A DNA stretch of 64,000 nucleotides. Source: Linepithema humile (taxonomy: Eukaryota; Arthropoda; Insecta; Hymenoptera; Formicidae). The notes under the pieces were generated by a model that searched no databases, was not told the origin of the DNA, and saw only the letters and a list, made by a program, of their open reading frames with translations. Position numbers and translations under genes: made by a program. Of the stretch, positions 13,001 to 27,400 are shown piece after piece. Each line of letters starts with the position of its first letter. Within the stretch, counting starts at the first letter, position 1. Where the stretch lies: contig NC_090130.1 in the NCBI RefSeq assembly GCF_040581485.1, forward strand, positions 31,287,418 to 31,351,417, read 5' to 3'.

Positions 13001-16000
13001 TTTTTGCAACAATTGATTACTAAATACACTCCAACAGATGAATTATCTAAGCGAAAATATAAAGATAAAGTAAAAATTTTCAGGTACTGTGGTAAAATTT
13101 TGACTAAACTTTTCAAATATTCAGAGTGCAGTGATTGGTCATTTATCCACATGCATTATTTTAGTAAAATGAATTTCTTCTACATCATTCACTTAACCAC
13201 GTTTACGATATTACACGACGGGATCTTCAGAACGCGAACTAGCTTAAATGCCTGCAAATCAATGTCAGAAGAATACCTTCTTGAACACGTGCTAGGGCTT
13301 AAAAGGGATCAAGAGGCTTATGTAACTTCCCCATCAGCAACAAGACTCTCGTACTTATAGTTGCCGCAAAACCTGATCTGAAGAGGTCCTTATTCTCGTA
13401 CGACGTACCTATTGTGGAAAATAATATCACGATGCGCGTTTCTTAGCAACTTTAGCAAATCAATAAAATTGTTCGCGATAAGAACCGAGATGTCGATTGC
13501 ATGGGTAAATTATATTTTCCTCTGCGGATTTCTTGAGGCTACGTGCTGAATGTTCCGAATCCGATTCTATCCCGAACTTGCAAATTGGACTTGTCAAGAA
13601 CGTGTGAATTATTTCAAACATTCCCGTCGAAATTCGATTGACTCCCTCGTCGAAGACATTGCTCGACGACATTCTCACGATCGACTTTAAAACGTAGTCT
13701 GATACTGTGCTGCAAAAGTTTACTTCTAAAATCGATATATGTGAACAAGATGTTCCAGGACGAACGCGTTTTCTCTTTTCTTTGCTATCGATTTTTTAAC
13801 CGATACGGAGCCAATTTTTTGTTGTTGTTGAACACAAATTTTATCAAAACTTTTGTCACAATTTCTTAATAGTTGACATTAAATATCTTGTAACTAGTGT
13901 AGTGTGTTCGAAGATTCTAAAAGTTTACTTTATTATCAAATGAAATAAAGAACGAAAATTTATCATTCTTGTTGTATTCTCAAAAATTAATCAACAAAAA
14001 CTGATCTAAAATAAACACAAACAAATAAATTTAATTTTGTTATAAACATTTTATAAACTAAAATGTTATTTAATGCAGCTAGTTTTAATTTTTTATTTCT
14101 CATCGGCAGAGAGTGATGATATTCGAAAGAGATAAATAAAACTTCATATTATTGCAAATATTCACTCCTCAATATCCGCACGAACGTACCTATGTAAAGC
14201 CCTTCTCATGTCTGCATAACATACCGTTCAGTCAGATGCAGCGACAGCGTTATCTCGATATTCCATAAACATTCTTCGGAAGCGGCTGGGGATGAAGACG
14301 CCTCCGGTAATGAGATCGCGCGTGTAAAATCCGAATAAAACGTACGCTCGTATCCCGCGAGGCGACGTAAAATCACGTTCAAATAACATATATTTGAAAT
14401 TTCCGAATATACTCGTATGCAATGTACTTTACTAAAAACATTACATCGTTTTTCGATATCGATAAAATCTCATCGGAAACGTCGAGCTGCGCTCCTATCG
14501 CGAAACACAATTGGATCCAACTTTTCGAGGATAGCGCAAAATCTTGTCGTTAATCGGATTTTGGCGAATGATATATTGTCCAGCTATCAGTATTGTAATA
14601 CGATTTTGATTTTGAAAGTATAAGTCGAATAACACAGGAGAAAGCTGAAAAGCTTTATTTGAATATACTTTTTTCTTCTGAAAAGATATCAAATCTACTA
14701 TTAAACAGTCCACTGTGGAAAAAAATGCATAACGTATAATTTCGATTGCGATGATTTTGCCACATAAAACATTACTTGAAATTGTTAGTCGTAATCGCGC
14801 GTTTGCGATTCTGCATTAGTCATTTATTAATGATGCAGTTCAGCGCGGGAGTAATTTCGTAAGCTATTTACGAGTCTGTCGACATCACAGCACAATATAC
14901 ATGCAACATATGCCGGATCGCAACGATACGGCGGCACTGATCCGCCACGAATTCGATCCGCGATTAAACCGCGCGCTCATCGTCGCGTTCTGACATTACC
15001 AACGATGTACGAATGCGTGCCCTCTTGTTCCCGTTTGCTCGTATTGCGCTCGGACCTCCGGAAATGAAATCCGATGATATCATCCTGCAAACGACACGCA
15101 CCAATAACACACCGTACAAAACCTCACGAAATGTGCCGTCAATCGAATGCGTTTCATGCAAGATTAAACTCGAATAAAACAAAGTGATTTTTCTGTTACT
15201 GTGTCTCACGTTCATAGTTCTGATTCATTATATTTCCGTAAGAATTATCTTTATTTATTGCACTTGATAATTCTGAGCCAAGTAATTAATATTTTTGACT
15301 CGTGATACAAGATAATTCAGAATTGACCCGCATTAGTTACTTCGGCAAATCTGACATATGAGATAATCAGGTTTATTTTAAGAAGGGAGAGCCAATGTAT
15401 CAATGACAAAATCGCGGTTCTATTATAGACCTATCATGAACTCAAGAGATCGATAGCCGCATAGTGGTTATACGCTGTTTACTGCGGCTGAACATGTATA
15501 TAATTAGTCTGTAATTACTGTTTCCTGTATTGCAAATACAACTCTGTTTTGCTATTTTGCTAGCTCAGCGGCGGAAACTAAACTCGGAGTATTGTAAAAT
15601 ATGGAGTTAATTTTCTTTTGACAAAAATATTCAAGAAAATTATTCGTAAATTTTTAAATAAACCTCAACATTACATATTTAATTAAATTTAAACTAAAAT
15701 TTTGTTAAATTAAAATTTGCTTCACAATTTATATACCTACGACAAATAATATTCTGTTATTTATATGTACTTTATTAATATTATTAAAACATCTATTAAT
15801 AAAACGTATTTATATTTTACAATACAATATTACGGATTTTTCATCGACTACGTACTCACGGACGTATTTTTAAAAAGACTACATATCATTTATTCCATTT
15901 TCTCTTTCCCGTTATGTCGTCTGAGGATGTCCATTGAATAGATAACCATTTTAATTTTCCACCTTTCGATTTTTGAAACGAGTTTAGCGACGAGCTTGCT

Positions 16001-18480
16001 GATGACGACAATCCGGAAAGCATCAGTTGATGTATTTTGTACGCGTGACTCGGATGCAGCTTTGTTAAATTTTGCAATGAAAAATCAATCTCGATTGAGA
16101 GAGAGAAAGAGAGACTTTGTATTCACGAGAGATATCGATGACGCACTTGACGTTACGGTTGAAAAATCGGCTTCAAAGGTTTCCGGAGGCTTCGATATTC
16201 GTGCGCGGTGAGCGCTCTTGTGACACTCCCAAATATTTTTGACTATACTGATGTTGCAAAGACATACAATACGCGTATTGTAAAATCGTCAAATTTTGTA
16301 GACTCTTTATTCCAACGATTACGCATGATGGACACTTTACTATAAAGCTTTTTGATAATTTTTCATATTTGAATTTAGAAAAGAAATGAGTGCAAATGCA
16401 ACACTCGAGAACACTTTTTAAATAGTTATTTTTCATAAAGGTTTATAGAGAAGTGCATAGTTCTAGAACACAATTATATTATTTTTATTATTGTTGTTAT
16501 TATTTTTATTATTGCAAAAACAAAAGACTACTAAATAAAGTTGAAGATAAATCAGATTAAAGTAGAAAACTTGCGCGCCATAAAAGTAACTATCTTCTGG
16601 CAACCAAGGGAGTTAATAGGACATGTTAAAATGAATAGAAGTGAACTAGTGGGCAAATTTTTAAACAAAAATCTGATTTTGTTTTTATTCTTTATAATAA
16701 CGGCTATTGTGTTGTTGCTACAATGTTCATATTTATTAATTACCTTTAATTGTTGTGTCGATATATATACATATACCATACATATATTGTAATATTATCT
16801 CTCCACTCACATTACTGATTGCAATCGATTCATTTAATTACATATTGGCATAAATGCAATTACTAGGAAAAGGAATTTCTATGCGATGATACCAAAGCTG
16901 AAAATGTCAAAGAGGATGCGCGATACGCATTCTGTTGCAGTCCACCGCGTCGTGTATGCATTTAACGTTTCGCTCTCGCTCTTTTTGACTCTATTAAGAT
17001 CCTATTTACATACGTCCGCTTGCGACTGTAGCCGCTGCATTTCGCACAGTAAGAATTTGCGATGAGTTCGAGTCCGACAAGCTCGAGAATTTATAATGCG
17101 GTATAATCCGAAGTGTCTCTAAGTAAGAGCGCATAGTAGCGTCGCCAACTGTGTTACACTTATTGCATTTACATTGTAATTTTGTCACAGCATATTACAC
17201 AATTATAAATGCATTGTATTATTATTCTTGAAGTGTGCATTATAATTTAGTTAAGTGACGATTTTATATTTCGAAATTTCAATCCATATCGTTTCTGCAT
17301 ACAATTATATATTTTTGTTGATTATTTATTTCTTGATTTTTTGCGCTGATTCTATTTTTTTTTTTCCTTATTTCTTTAATAAAAAATCGCAATAGCTCTG
17401 ATTATCAGTTTTATATATTTGAAACTTTGTTTCATACATATTTAATCTCATATTTTTTACATATATTTTTTAAGATATTTTATTTTATTATCATACAATA
17501 TTTATTTTTCTCTTTTGATTCTTTTTCCGTCTTTTTGCGTGCCGCAATGAAACTCCAAAGTGCCATAATTTTATAGCCATTGTATTAGAAATCTATTTTG
17601 GAAAGTTGGCGATATCGTCGTACAACTTCTTCGTCGTACCGTTTATATGAAAACACGAGCCCGAGTTTGTGAGATTTATTGAAGGCGCCGCTGCATTGAA
17701 TATTTATCCGGTATCGACTCGGGCTAGTTGCCGCGAGAATGGTCTTTAATGTCCCGAAATTCTGTATCGCACCCCGTCGAAAAGTAGATCGCCGTTTTGC
17801 AATTTACGACGTCGTGATCTCGAAATTACGGTCTTTCCGCTCGCGATTTCCAATGCCGAGGCGGTGCAATAAAATATTAAGTAGACGCGATCGAGCGTCG
17901 GCTTGCGCGCGTAATATTCGACGGGCACGTTTTGATCAGCTGAGATGTTGGAATAGTTGAAGCGGAAGGAGGTAAAAATGGGAAAAATGTATTTTACGCT
18001 GCATTATCTAAATTAAATTGCGTAATAATGATTAATTGTCATGGTGCATAGTTTAAACAGAAAGCGACGGTTGCAGTGCTATATTGTATTGCAGTTCTAT
18101 TACAGTGTATTATATAACATATATTGTTATTTAGACCGATTGTTAAATAATATTAGCCAAATTATACGTCAATATTGTCGTTACGAGTGGATTAAAAGGA
18201 TTTAGGCAATTGCATGTATCGCGGATCTTTATGATTATCTATTCAAAACCAATATTAGCAAGTTATATATAACCTTCCATGTCTAGAAATTCAATTATTT
18301 TCGGTGGCACATGACAAAATTTTTTATTAGGAAATATAATATGAGCATAAGAACCCCGAATTAAGTTGTACATAAATTATTTTGTGGTATTTTCAAATTT
18401 ATGACATCACACAATTTGGAGAGAATTACATTAGTAGAGGCAATAATATTATACAGTTGAAAAAATAATATTATAATAAT
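13001..18480. other. noncoding stretch, no gene recognised
   Basis: The plus-strand frame 13004-13360 stays open for 118 codons in AT-rich sequence, but it lacks a recognisable domain and begins at a TTG. Frames near 15996-16211 end next to a GGTGAGC donor-like site but are also unrecognised. ATT-rich low-complexity DNA lies at about 16471-16515. No RNA gene was recognised. Confidence 0.55.
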
Positions 18481-18496
18481 TATAATATATAAATAT

Positions 18497-18582
18497 ATTA
18501 TTATTATTATTATTATCATTGTCATCATTATCATCATCATCATCATCATTATCATCATCATCGTTATTATCATCTCATTATT
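18497..18582. repeat. (ATT)n/(ATC)n compound microsatellite
   Basis: ATT units pass into mixed ATC/ATT units over about 86 bases. On the minus strand this yields runs of Met and Ile codons, which explains the methionine-rich open frame at 18361-18597. Confidence 0.95.
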
Positions 18583-20184
18583 GTTAATGGGGTACAATTA
18601 TAACTACTGCATGTGACTGTTAGTTCATTATAGTTGCTATCCTCCTCCCGCACTCGACTATTCAAAATTAGATATTTGAATACAAATATTTAAATGCAAA
18701 TGGAAATAATAATTTAAAAAAATAGTTTAAAAATAATGTTTTATATTTTGACATCAATCATTAATAAAGTGATAGATAAAAGATAGAATTAATTAATAAA
18801 TGTTTTTGTTTGGCAGAGTTTTTTTAATTTCTCAATTTGTTTAATTTAGAACTTTGATGTTTTTTACTTTATAATTGAATTTATGGTTTTACGCTCTCAG
18901 TCGCTCGTATCGAAGAATTCTATCAAATTAATATAAAAATTGTTCACGCTAAAGTCGCCGTGATGTTCGTATCAAGTTTTGCATTGCGCATCATAAAAAA
19001 TTTACGTTAGACAACCGAAACGTGCGACAAAGTCCGCATTAGAAACGACCGCGCGTATGAAGCCGCAAAAGAGTCCCGCGTCGCGTTTAAAAACGACATT
19101 CCAGTAATTAAAACGCCGGTCGTCGGAATGCCTCACATGCAAGGAGCATTATAAAACGTAATTGCTGTACAAGGAAAGAGGACAATGTGCGTTACACATG
19201 CGTTGCGCGTCAGCAGAATAAAAATTTTTCCGGAACGTAAAAACCATATGCCATCTGCAGCAACGGTTATCATCCGGTTACGTAAGCCGATTACGTTGCG
19301 AACAAGGATTGCACTGATTAGGCACTGCGGCAGATTTTTCAGATCGCTGATCACATGTTCTTTCCGCGAGTTTTAGAGTTGTGATGCTAATTTTACGATA
19401 TTAACAACATGAGAGAAGATGCTATCATCCTGATATAACATGGCAGCACCTCCTCTCATTTAGTTAATATAATATAATAAAATTATAATTAGTTTTCTGA
19501 AGATGTCAGATATACCGGAGCAAGAAAAGCGAAACAGAAGCTTTTGCGAAGCTCGTCCTGTTTTGCTTACACGATTTTATTGCAAGATAAGTTTGAAATT
19601 ATTTTATGTATTCTACAAATTCTTGTCGCTTTTGTATATCAAAATGTACAACAGTACCAATGCAAACTACTGACTACACTGTTATATAATATTATACAAT
19701 GCTGAGAATGCAACGCGGTTGCAAAATTATGACATTTTCTATGTTATTTTTACATTTTATCAATTGCATATAGTATCGGTGAAAAATATATGCGCATAAT
19801 GTAAATATATCGAGGAAAAGAATCGCGATAAAAATCATGTTCTCGGCGAAAATGGATGTGCGGACGAAATCGCAGGCGAAAGAAACGCAGAAAATGCCTT
19901 CGATAATGAATTCCCTGTAAAGATCGAAAATGGTAGAAAACATGGATTTGCAATGGAATCGTCATACGACACAAAGGCAGCCCGCGGATGGTGGATTGGG
20001 TACAGAGAGATCCTCGGCGATTCCGATATCGCATAGACGATTGGCAGCAGCCAATGCCGCACCATTCCGGCTCTTCTTCCGCACTGCTCCTCTCTTTACT
20101 TTTCTTCAAAGTTCCACGAATCGCCGCTCTCTTTTCACGTACGTGCAGCATCCACAACGCTCTCTCTTCCATCGCCCTACCGCG

Positions 20185-20229
<45 letters not shown>

Positions 20230-22200
20230 TCTTTTTCGCGGCTCTCGTAACCGAGTGCTTCCTGCAAGGAAGCAGCCGCACAGCCTGTGGCTGTTCCCGG
20301 TCCTCCCTCTCGATCCTTCCTGTTATCTTAAGGCGCACGCTACACGTCCTGCTGTATCTCGCCCTCGGGATTACCAGCGACGGAAGAAAGGATCCTCCTT
20401 GCAAACAAGCGCATCGCCATTAGTGGCCGACGCGCAAAATCCGGCAGCTATTATCATCGAAAAAGTCGAGAAAAAAGTGGAATTCTAGCGATAGAAGAAG
20501 TGGAACTTTTGATTTCTCTTTTTTTCTATTAAATTTGATTAGGATATTTAATATTCTCGTGGCTTTCTGTATGTTGAATTTAAAAAATAGAAACGACTGA
20601 TTTTTTGATCACGTTATGCAATGGCTTTGTCCTTTCTAAAAGGATCCAGTTCGAGACTCAATTACCGTTGAAAGAATAGATCTTCTTGAACATCTGCATC
20701 GGCGAACGTTGGAGACTATCATCAGTACACAGGAAACGCGTTTTCTCGTATTTCAGTCGAAAAGAACGGGAACGATAAAGAGAAGAATATAAAAGGAAGC
20801 TAAAGGTTGGTTTCTTGTTCCTAGAGTAATTTACATACGGTTGTTTTTTTTTCTCCTTCCAAATTTGATGAAACTCTTGATTAACTAGGTATTTAACGTT
20901 AAAAATTGCGCTTCAAGAGCATATAATTACTAACGGTATCTTATTTCTCGATAAAAGTGTAGGTTTTTTTCCACAAGAGATTCTACTCTATTAACGACAG
21001 AATAAAGAGGATCTTTTTTTCGAATAGATGAAGAAGACCGGCAAGTGGACTTCAGAAACTATTATCAGCTATTTATATTGTTAAAGCGACTTTACTTTAG
21101 AATTTCAAAAATGGAATTGTACAAGCAAAGAAAGGGGAATATGTAATTTTTATCTTTAATTAAGTCGCGATTTTTTCCCTCTATTTCTATATTCAGTCTG
21201 ACAACTTTCAACTTTTTAATGCCACAATGAGAGATATTTCTAAAATGATTAATTATTCTGTTAAATAATTAGATCGTAAAATAGAATAACAACAATTTGT
21301 AATTCTTCACTAATGAGCACTTCTTACAAACGTGGACATTGTTGCTTCAATTTGACATCTGTTAAACTCCACCGTGGTACGGCAGGATTAATGAAAGAAT
21401 TACATTCGACATATTGTATGATAGTTAAGAAATTTTAGCTTAAGTTTTAGTTTGAGTTCAATTTAAAAATTGAACTTTAAAAGTGAAAATGAGTAATTTG
21501 CTTTATTTTATGATAAAAGAGAATTCCGTTGGACGAAAATTTTATTAAAAATTTAGTTGTCGGATAAATTACTATTGGAAAATTAAAAAAGTTACCTAGA
21601 TATGTCTGACTAGATAGATCCTGTCGAACACAAGCTTTCCGTTTAAAATCCTTTCCGAGTAGCACACGATTTTTTTCTGGGGATGCAAAATTTTTGCATT
21701 TTTTTACAGCATAAAGTTTCTGATATGTAATGTGATCTTTTGATAAATTCTACTTTTGCCTCGCAAAGAAATTGCGGAGCAGAAAATATCGAAAGTTTCT
21801 CGTCGCAATACTTAGGAAACGTCTCATCATCATCAGGATAAAGTTAAGCGTACGAACACATGATATCCAATGCAACGGATCGCGTATCCATACAAGTACA
21901 ACCATTTCCGCCATTTTAATATTTTAGCTGGGTTGTGTAACGCGCCAAGATCAAACAATGGACTCCTTTCAGAGAATTGTTCCGTGCGCCTTTCCTTCCG
22001 AGCTTTTCCCGGTTTCCGTGACTAGAAACGGAGAGTGCTTTCCGCGAAGCGCGCATTGTCGCGCCTCAATTTTTCTTGTCACCGCACAATCGAAATAATG
22101 GATATTTCGTAAAAAAACCGGGTACCCTTGTAACGATTTTTAACTCCGCCGAATGAATTTGCGTCTGTCTGCTCCGTGCCTCCGAAATATCTTTCGTCTC
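18583..22200. other. noncoding stretch, no gene recognised
   Basis: This is AT-rich up to about 18900 and mixed afterwards. Overlapping frames on both strands at 19750-20488 include a poly-Ser/Leu tract produced by the CT microsatellite. The remaining frames show no known domain. AT-rich plain DNA fills 20500-21950. Confidence 0.55.
20191..20224. repeat. (CT)17 microsatellite
   Basis: This is an uninterrupted CT run flanked by further pyrimidine-rich sequence. CT/GA repeats of this kind can bind GAGA-type factors in insects, but here a plain microsatellite is the simplest reading. Confidence 0.97.
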
Positions 22201-24400
22201 TGCGGTGAATAATATATATCCTTAAAAAATATTTATCTATTACTGCAAAAATTGGAAATTGGGAATTGGCTCCTTGCGCACCAAATTTATTTCCAGCAAC
22301 TACGTTTTAAACGTTTTGCCGTTCCGCTCCGCAGAAGCACGTATCCTTTCATTCGCTGTTACGCCACTTGCACAAGCTGCTCTCCGATACTTGTTTTCCG
22401 TAGTTCTGCATTTAGTTTCTTTTCCTCGTCCGCAGCGTTTCCCATGTGCAACGCTGCTTTGTGACATCTTCCCGCTGTCGTCATTATGACGAACGCATTT
22501 TCCACTTTTTACATTGCCGTTCGGTCTTTCATAAACACGACTGCTCTTTCGCCGCCCATCCAATCGACGATACGTTAAAATTGCTTTTCTACGAGCGCGA
22601 CTCGCACAGCTGTCGCACGTCATGCCAGTTGGGGTCTCTCGCGAAACTTTTTATTCTCGAATTTTAAAAGCGTTATTCGCGGCGAGACGGCGATCGCGGA
22701 CGTTCGAACCAAATTGAACGTGGTAATATTTCTCTGTCGAAACTCATGGATTGTAGACGCCGCGGGCGTAGCGATACACTTACGCAGGGAAAAAAAAATA
22801 AAAAAATTACACCAAGGCTCCGCGAGCAAAAGTTTTTCACGTAACATAATTTATTAGAAATATTGTTATATCGCGTGTTTACGATGTTAACTTCGTCTTC
22901 TCGATTATACATTATTTTGTAACACGGCACGCCGGAAATTGCATGCGCTCTCTTTTCCTGATATTTCAATTTTATGCTTGAAAAACAACGCGCGACGGGA
23001 GCGTCAGCTGTATCAACATCACTTCGCGCGATTAATCGAAACTTCCAACTAGCGCGCGGCGCAGACCACAATAAATCTCCGATTGTTCGAGCCGCGTATC
23101 AGTTCAACCGTGCTGCGTTTTATTTACAGCGATAACAGTTAGCGCGCTAAGAAAGTTCTCATTGTAAGTTTGTGTATTTGCGATCGCAAAAGTAAGATGT
23201 TTAAGCTACGGGAATAAAGTTTTCTCAGCAGTGTTTTCGCTAGCTCACGCAACTTTATGTTTGCTATAACATCTCGCGCAACACGTTAATCCACGAGTTT
23301 ACATATGCGATAAAATGGAATGTTATATAACACGCCAATGTTTGCAAAAACCTTGAATATTTCAAACCTTCATCCACATGGAATTTTTTTCAAACTCTTG
23401 AAACTTTAGAGTTGTAAACTTATTCTATCATACAAGAAAACTATATTATTCACATAACCTGTTCATTTTTGTGTCTCAATTGTTAATATAATTCTAGCGA
23501 TCAAAGTTTTTTGAAATGTTTTATATTCCTCACAGCAGTGTGGTGTCTAATTAATAGACGACAACAACATCGAATTCCACAGTAACATTACTCGCGACTA
23601 GAATTCGGACGTTTCTCGAGAGGCACGACGATAGGTTTTATTTCTGTGTTCGATCGTTCCACGCTGTCGCTCAAAGTGCGACTGAGATTAACGACCCCCG
23701 TAGACGAAACGTATTTCTATCGACAACCGTGTCGCCGGGGAAAGCTCAGATTAAGCCGTAAGTACCGTAGCTTAGCGCGTATCAGCTTCCGCGTCAGCGT
23801 TGCATTAAATCGATCATTAACTTCCGCGCTGTCTCCAAGATCGTCGTGGAATGTAGTCGAACTTGATGACGCGCGGATTAACGTGATAATGTAATAACCA
23901 GCTAATAGTACGGCAATTGCTTTAAGCCCCCGTAAGAAAGATAATCCCTCCGCTAGAAATTCCGGCCGAAGCTTCACTTGTTTCAGTTTCAGCATGAATG
24001 AGGAAAATTTGTTAATTTAATCGGCAAATAATTATACAATTTTGCTAATTTTTCAGGATCTTGCTTGCCCATTCGATTACTGTTACATTGAATCGATTTG
24101 ATTCGATTTTCCCCCATCTCGGCTGCACAATCTCGTCCGTATTTTATTGCGCATCCGATCAAATTCCACGCGATCTTATACATTCTGCAACAAACAGGGC
24201 TGCGCGTTTCCCACAAATCGCCCGAAGCATTTTGTAGTCGAAGGGATTTCCACCGGAATAATCAGTACTTAAACTACCGTGGAATTCAACGGCGTCGAAT
24301 TGAATCTATGGAGGTTCAACTTCGTTGAATCGACGGGACGTATCGGGCCAGCGCGCGTTTGACTGACCGATGCGATATAGGTCAGAAGGATCGTGTTTAT
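22201..24400. other. CpG-richer stretch without a recognisable gene
   Basis: Several overlapping open frames on both strands occur at 22250-23070 and 23646-23995. All are arginine-, serine- and cysteine-rich in a way typical of CpG-rich noncoding DNA, and none is recognised. A 49-nt imperfect hairpin at 24282-24330 is listed separately. Confidence 0.5.
24282..24330. other. imperfect hairpin, miRNA-precursor-sized
   Basis: ATTCAACG on the left pairs with CGTTGAAT on the right (24323-24330). Further in, CGAATTGAA pairs with TTCAACTTCG, with one bulged base. The two stems share an asymmetric internal loop and close on a roughly 10-nt terminal loop. The size fits a short pre-miRNA, but no known miRNA seed was recognised. 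Confidence 0.35.
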
Positions 24401-27400
24401 CTAGTAAATCGAGCACCATCGTCGAGTAGTGCAATCAGTTAAGCGTATTTGTCGACAGTGGCTACGATCGTGTTTGTCTTCAAACTTTCTCGCAAATCCA
24501 GCTCCGATAACTCGTATTTTAATAGAGATCTTATTCCCTTTGCTTTTGATTACGATTTGTCTCATGTAATGCTTTCGTATGAAATACAGATTCAACCGGA
24601 ATTTTTGTAATAGAACGTAGCAGCGCTTTATTATGCATACGAGATGCTCCCGATGCTCGCAACTCCTTTCCACAGATTGAGAGATCAACGAAGGTATCTT
24701 TGAAAAAGCTCTACAAACATCGCATTGTAGATGTTTCGCTGGAAAGAATCGTTGCCATGCTTCACGAATAGTGATACAGATATAATCGAAAAATGGCAGA
24801 ATGTTTTATTAACAGTTTAATTTGACTTAATATATAAGTTAACTTATGGTTAAATACAATTATTTACAATTATTTGCGTCGTGAAGAAAATGTGGATCCA
24901 AAAATTTGGCAGAAAAGTACGCATATAAATAATCGTTATAAATTTCTTTACTTTTGTATCATATACGATAAAAAATTTGCTTTGAAAGTTGGAAACTCGA
25001 GATCAATATACCGCGAGGACAAATGTTACGTACGGCAATAGAGACTACGACCGTATCGTTGGCCGGATGACGTTTCGTTGAGAGCTTCTTTTAGTCGAGA
25101 CATCACGCGACAGAAGCAAGGAGCTTGTAGGTGCCGGAAGCTTTCGATGGGGAAGCCGTTAAGATGTAATAAGGATAGAGAGCGACCGCCGGGGATTACG
25201 TTTCCCGTAAGCCGAGAGAACCCACTTTCTTAATACTCGATAATATTCCGCAGATGTCATATCGACAGCTTCGGTGGCGTGTAAACTGAAATCGCGGATG
25301 CACATCTGGTACATTTTTACTGTTATAAGTTTTATGATATTCGATTATTTGATGAATAATTGCTATAAAAAATATGAGTAATTAAAAATTTATATCGTCT
25401 CTAATAAAAAGACGCGTGAATATTTCATGAAATTTAAAAATTCAGAAATCGACGAGAAAAATCTTGTAAAACATTGGTTATGTAATGTAAACTTGAAATC
25501 ATATCAGCAGTGCAAGCATGCATTTGTAAAGCCGAATATACTGTTTGACAAAAAAATCGACGCGTTTCAAAATTAGCTTCTCCAGTGAAACTTTGCATGT
25601 CTGTCTTGATGAAGAGATAAAAAATGATACCAATATTACAGTATAATAAAATTTGTGTCTTAAATGTTATAGATTTATGTCATCGGAATGGATTTTGTTC
25701 AACAATATATCTTAATATTTTGCAAAAACATTAATATAATCAGAAAATTGCAGCACATGTTTTTCAATATTATTAAAATATTATTAGATATGACGCAGAA
25801 ATAGAAAGAACACGAATAACGCACGAACAGCACAGCTATATTCTTAGATTGCTTTGTTATAGGCATTTCTACTTCACTGTCAGTAGTAACTGTGAGTAAT
25901 AACGCGACAAGAAACACGACAGAAACGGACAGTGGTTAGGGAAGGACATATCGTTGGAAGGCGGTGTTGTTGCGCGATGAGTTTTCGCAACACCTTCGCT
26001 GGATATCTCGCGTCTCATCTGCGTAATTATTCGGTGGGCTTCATCCTGTACGAGTGCGAACGTAGCTGCGGCTTTGCAGCACGGTGTCCACACAGAATAT
26101 ACTGCCCAACTCGGCGCGAATTTTCCCGGCAAAAAATAAATATTCAGCGCCGCGCGACAATGTTACGAGCTGCGAAACTTTTCGCGCTCGAACTCGCCTC
26201 GTCTCGTCACATCCCTATAGAAAAACGATCCGCAAGCACGCTACTGTGTCTCTCTAAACGGTACAGTTGCTCGTGCAAAGTGTCGCATGCGCGTCGTGAA
26301 AGTTTGAGAAACACGGCCCGCTGGGTGGTGGTAGCCGTTTGTCGAACACGGCTTCGGAAATTGCGCGAAGCGTCCTGGGACGCGCGGATAGGGAACAATT
26401 GGCGATAATTACGCATACAGTAAGTATACATGCAGAGAGCGTCCAATTACTCTCACGGCGAATTTTAATGGTGGACTTTTACAGGTACAGTTTCAGCCGA
26501 TTCTACAGTGAAAAATTTCCCAATCGGGTCATTACTTATTGTGCGTTCTGAATTTTTCATGTTGAGTTACTCAATGTAAATGGGGATTATGCAAATAAGA
26601 CTTCCTCCCTTCAATTAATCCGCTATTCATGGATTTATTAATAATTGCTCCGATCCAAGACAGATTATGAGAGCGTTGTTTTGCGGCGTTCCCTGATGCT
26701 TCGCTTTAAAGTGATTATAATTCATAAACACGATCCAGCCACGGACATTCACTATTTAGACTCCGGCACCATATTCGGTATCCAAATTTAACACTAATGC
26801 ATCACTTCCCTTCGTATAATCCGCACGAATATAAATTTACCCTCGGGAAAAGCGGGTGGGGGATCGTGTGTGGGGTCGTATACATGAGCACTTAGAGCAC
26901 GCACTTGTTTTACAAGTCGTGTTAGATCAGCAAAAAGTTATAGTTCTTACATATCCAAAGTAAATCACGGACATGTGTCATAAATTAATTTTACGAAGAA
27001 ATTTTTGAACCTCTTCGATAGAAATATAAAAGTTTTATGCCACAAATTTATTATTCAATATAATATATACATAATATAATCCTGCACTTTACAATTCCGC
27101 ATGTATGTATATATTTGATGAGCTCTTCTGCATTTATACGAATCAAATAATTAATTATTTTTAATAAAAATGCAGAAACTAGATACATCGCACAAACGCA
27201 TCCTCCATGACGGCACGATAAATTAAGCATACAGCTTGGGATGTCAATCCCATCAAGATCGATCTTCCGTTAATCACTCGGCAGCAATAATTTGTAGCAA
27301 TAATAGATTTACGCGTATGTGCTTCCGAATGGGCTATGCTTTATCAGACACGACTATACGATTAAGCGTGCAAAATAACCGTAGCAAGCGTTGCGACTAT

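Noticed and set aside
13004..13360. 118-codon ORF in AT-rich sequence
   Set aside because: A few such frames are expected by chance over six frames of 64 kb. It starts at TTG and has no recognisable domain or splice sites.
18361..18597. Methionine/isoleucine-rich minus-strand ORF
   Set aside because: It is the translation of the ATT/ATC microsatellite.
19988..20488. 166-codon plus-strand ORF
   Set aside because: It reads through a (CT)17 microsatellite, giving an artificial Ser-Leu run, and other frames on both strands are open beside it.
22695..22720. tRNA-like B-box word (GGTTCGAAC on the minus strand)
   Set aside because: The bases flanking the loop do not form a T-stem, and no A box or acceptor stem is present at the right distance.
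25932..26408. 158-codon plus-strand ORF
   Set aside because: It is arginine/cysteine/serine-rich without a domain. The minus strand is also open over both ends, and no splice or promoter signal supports it.
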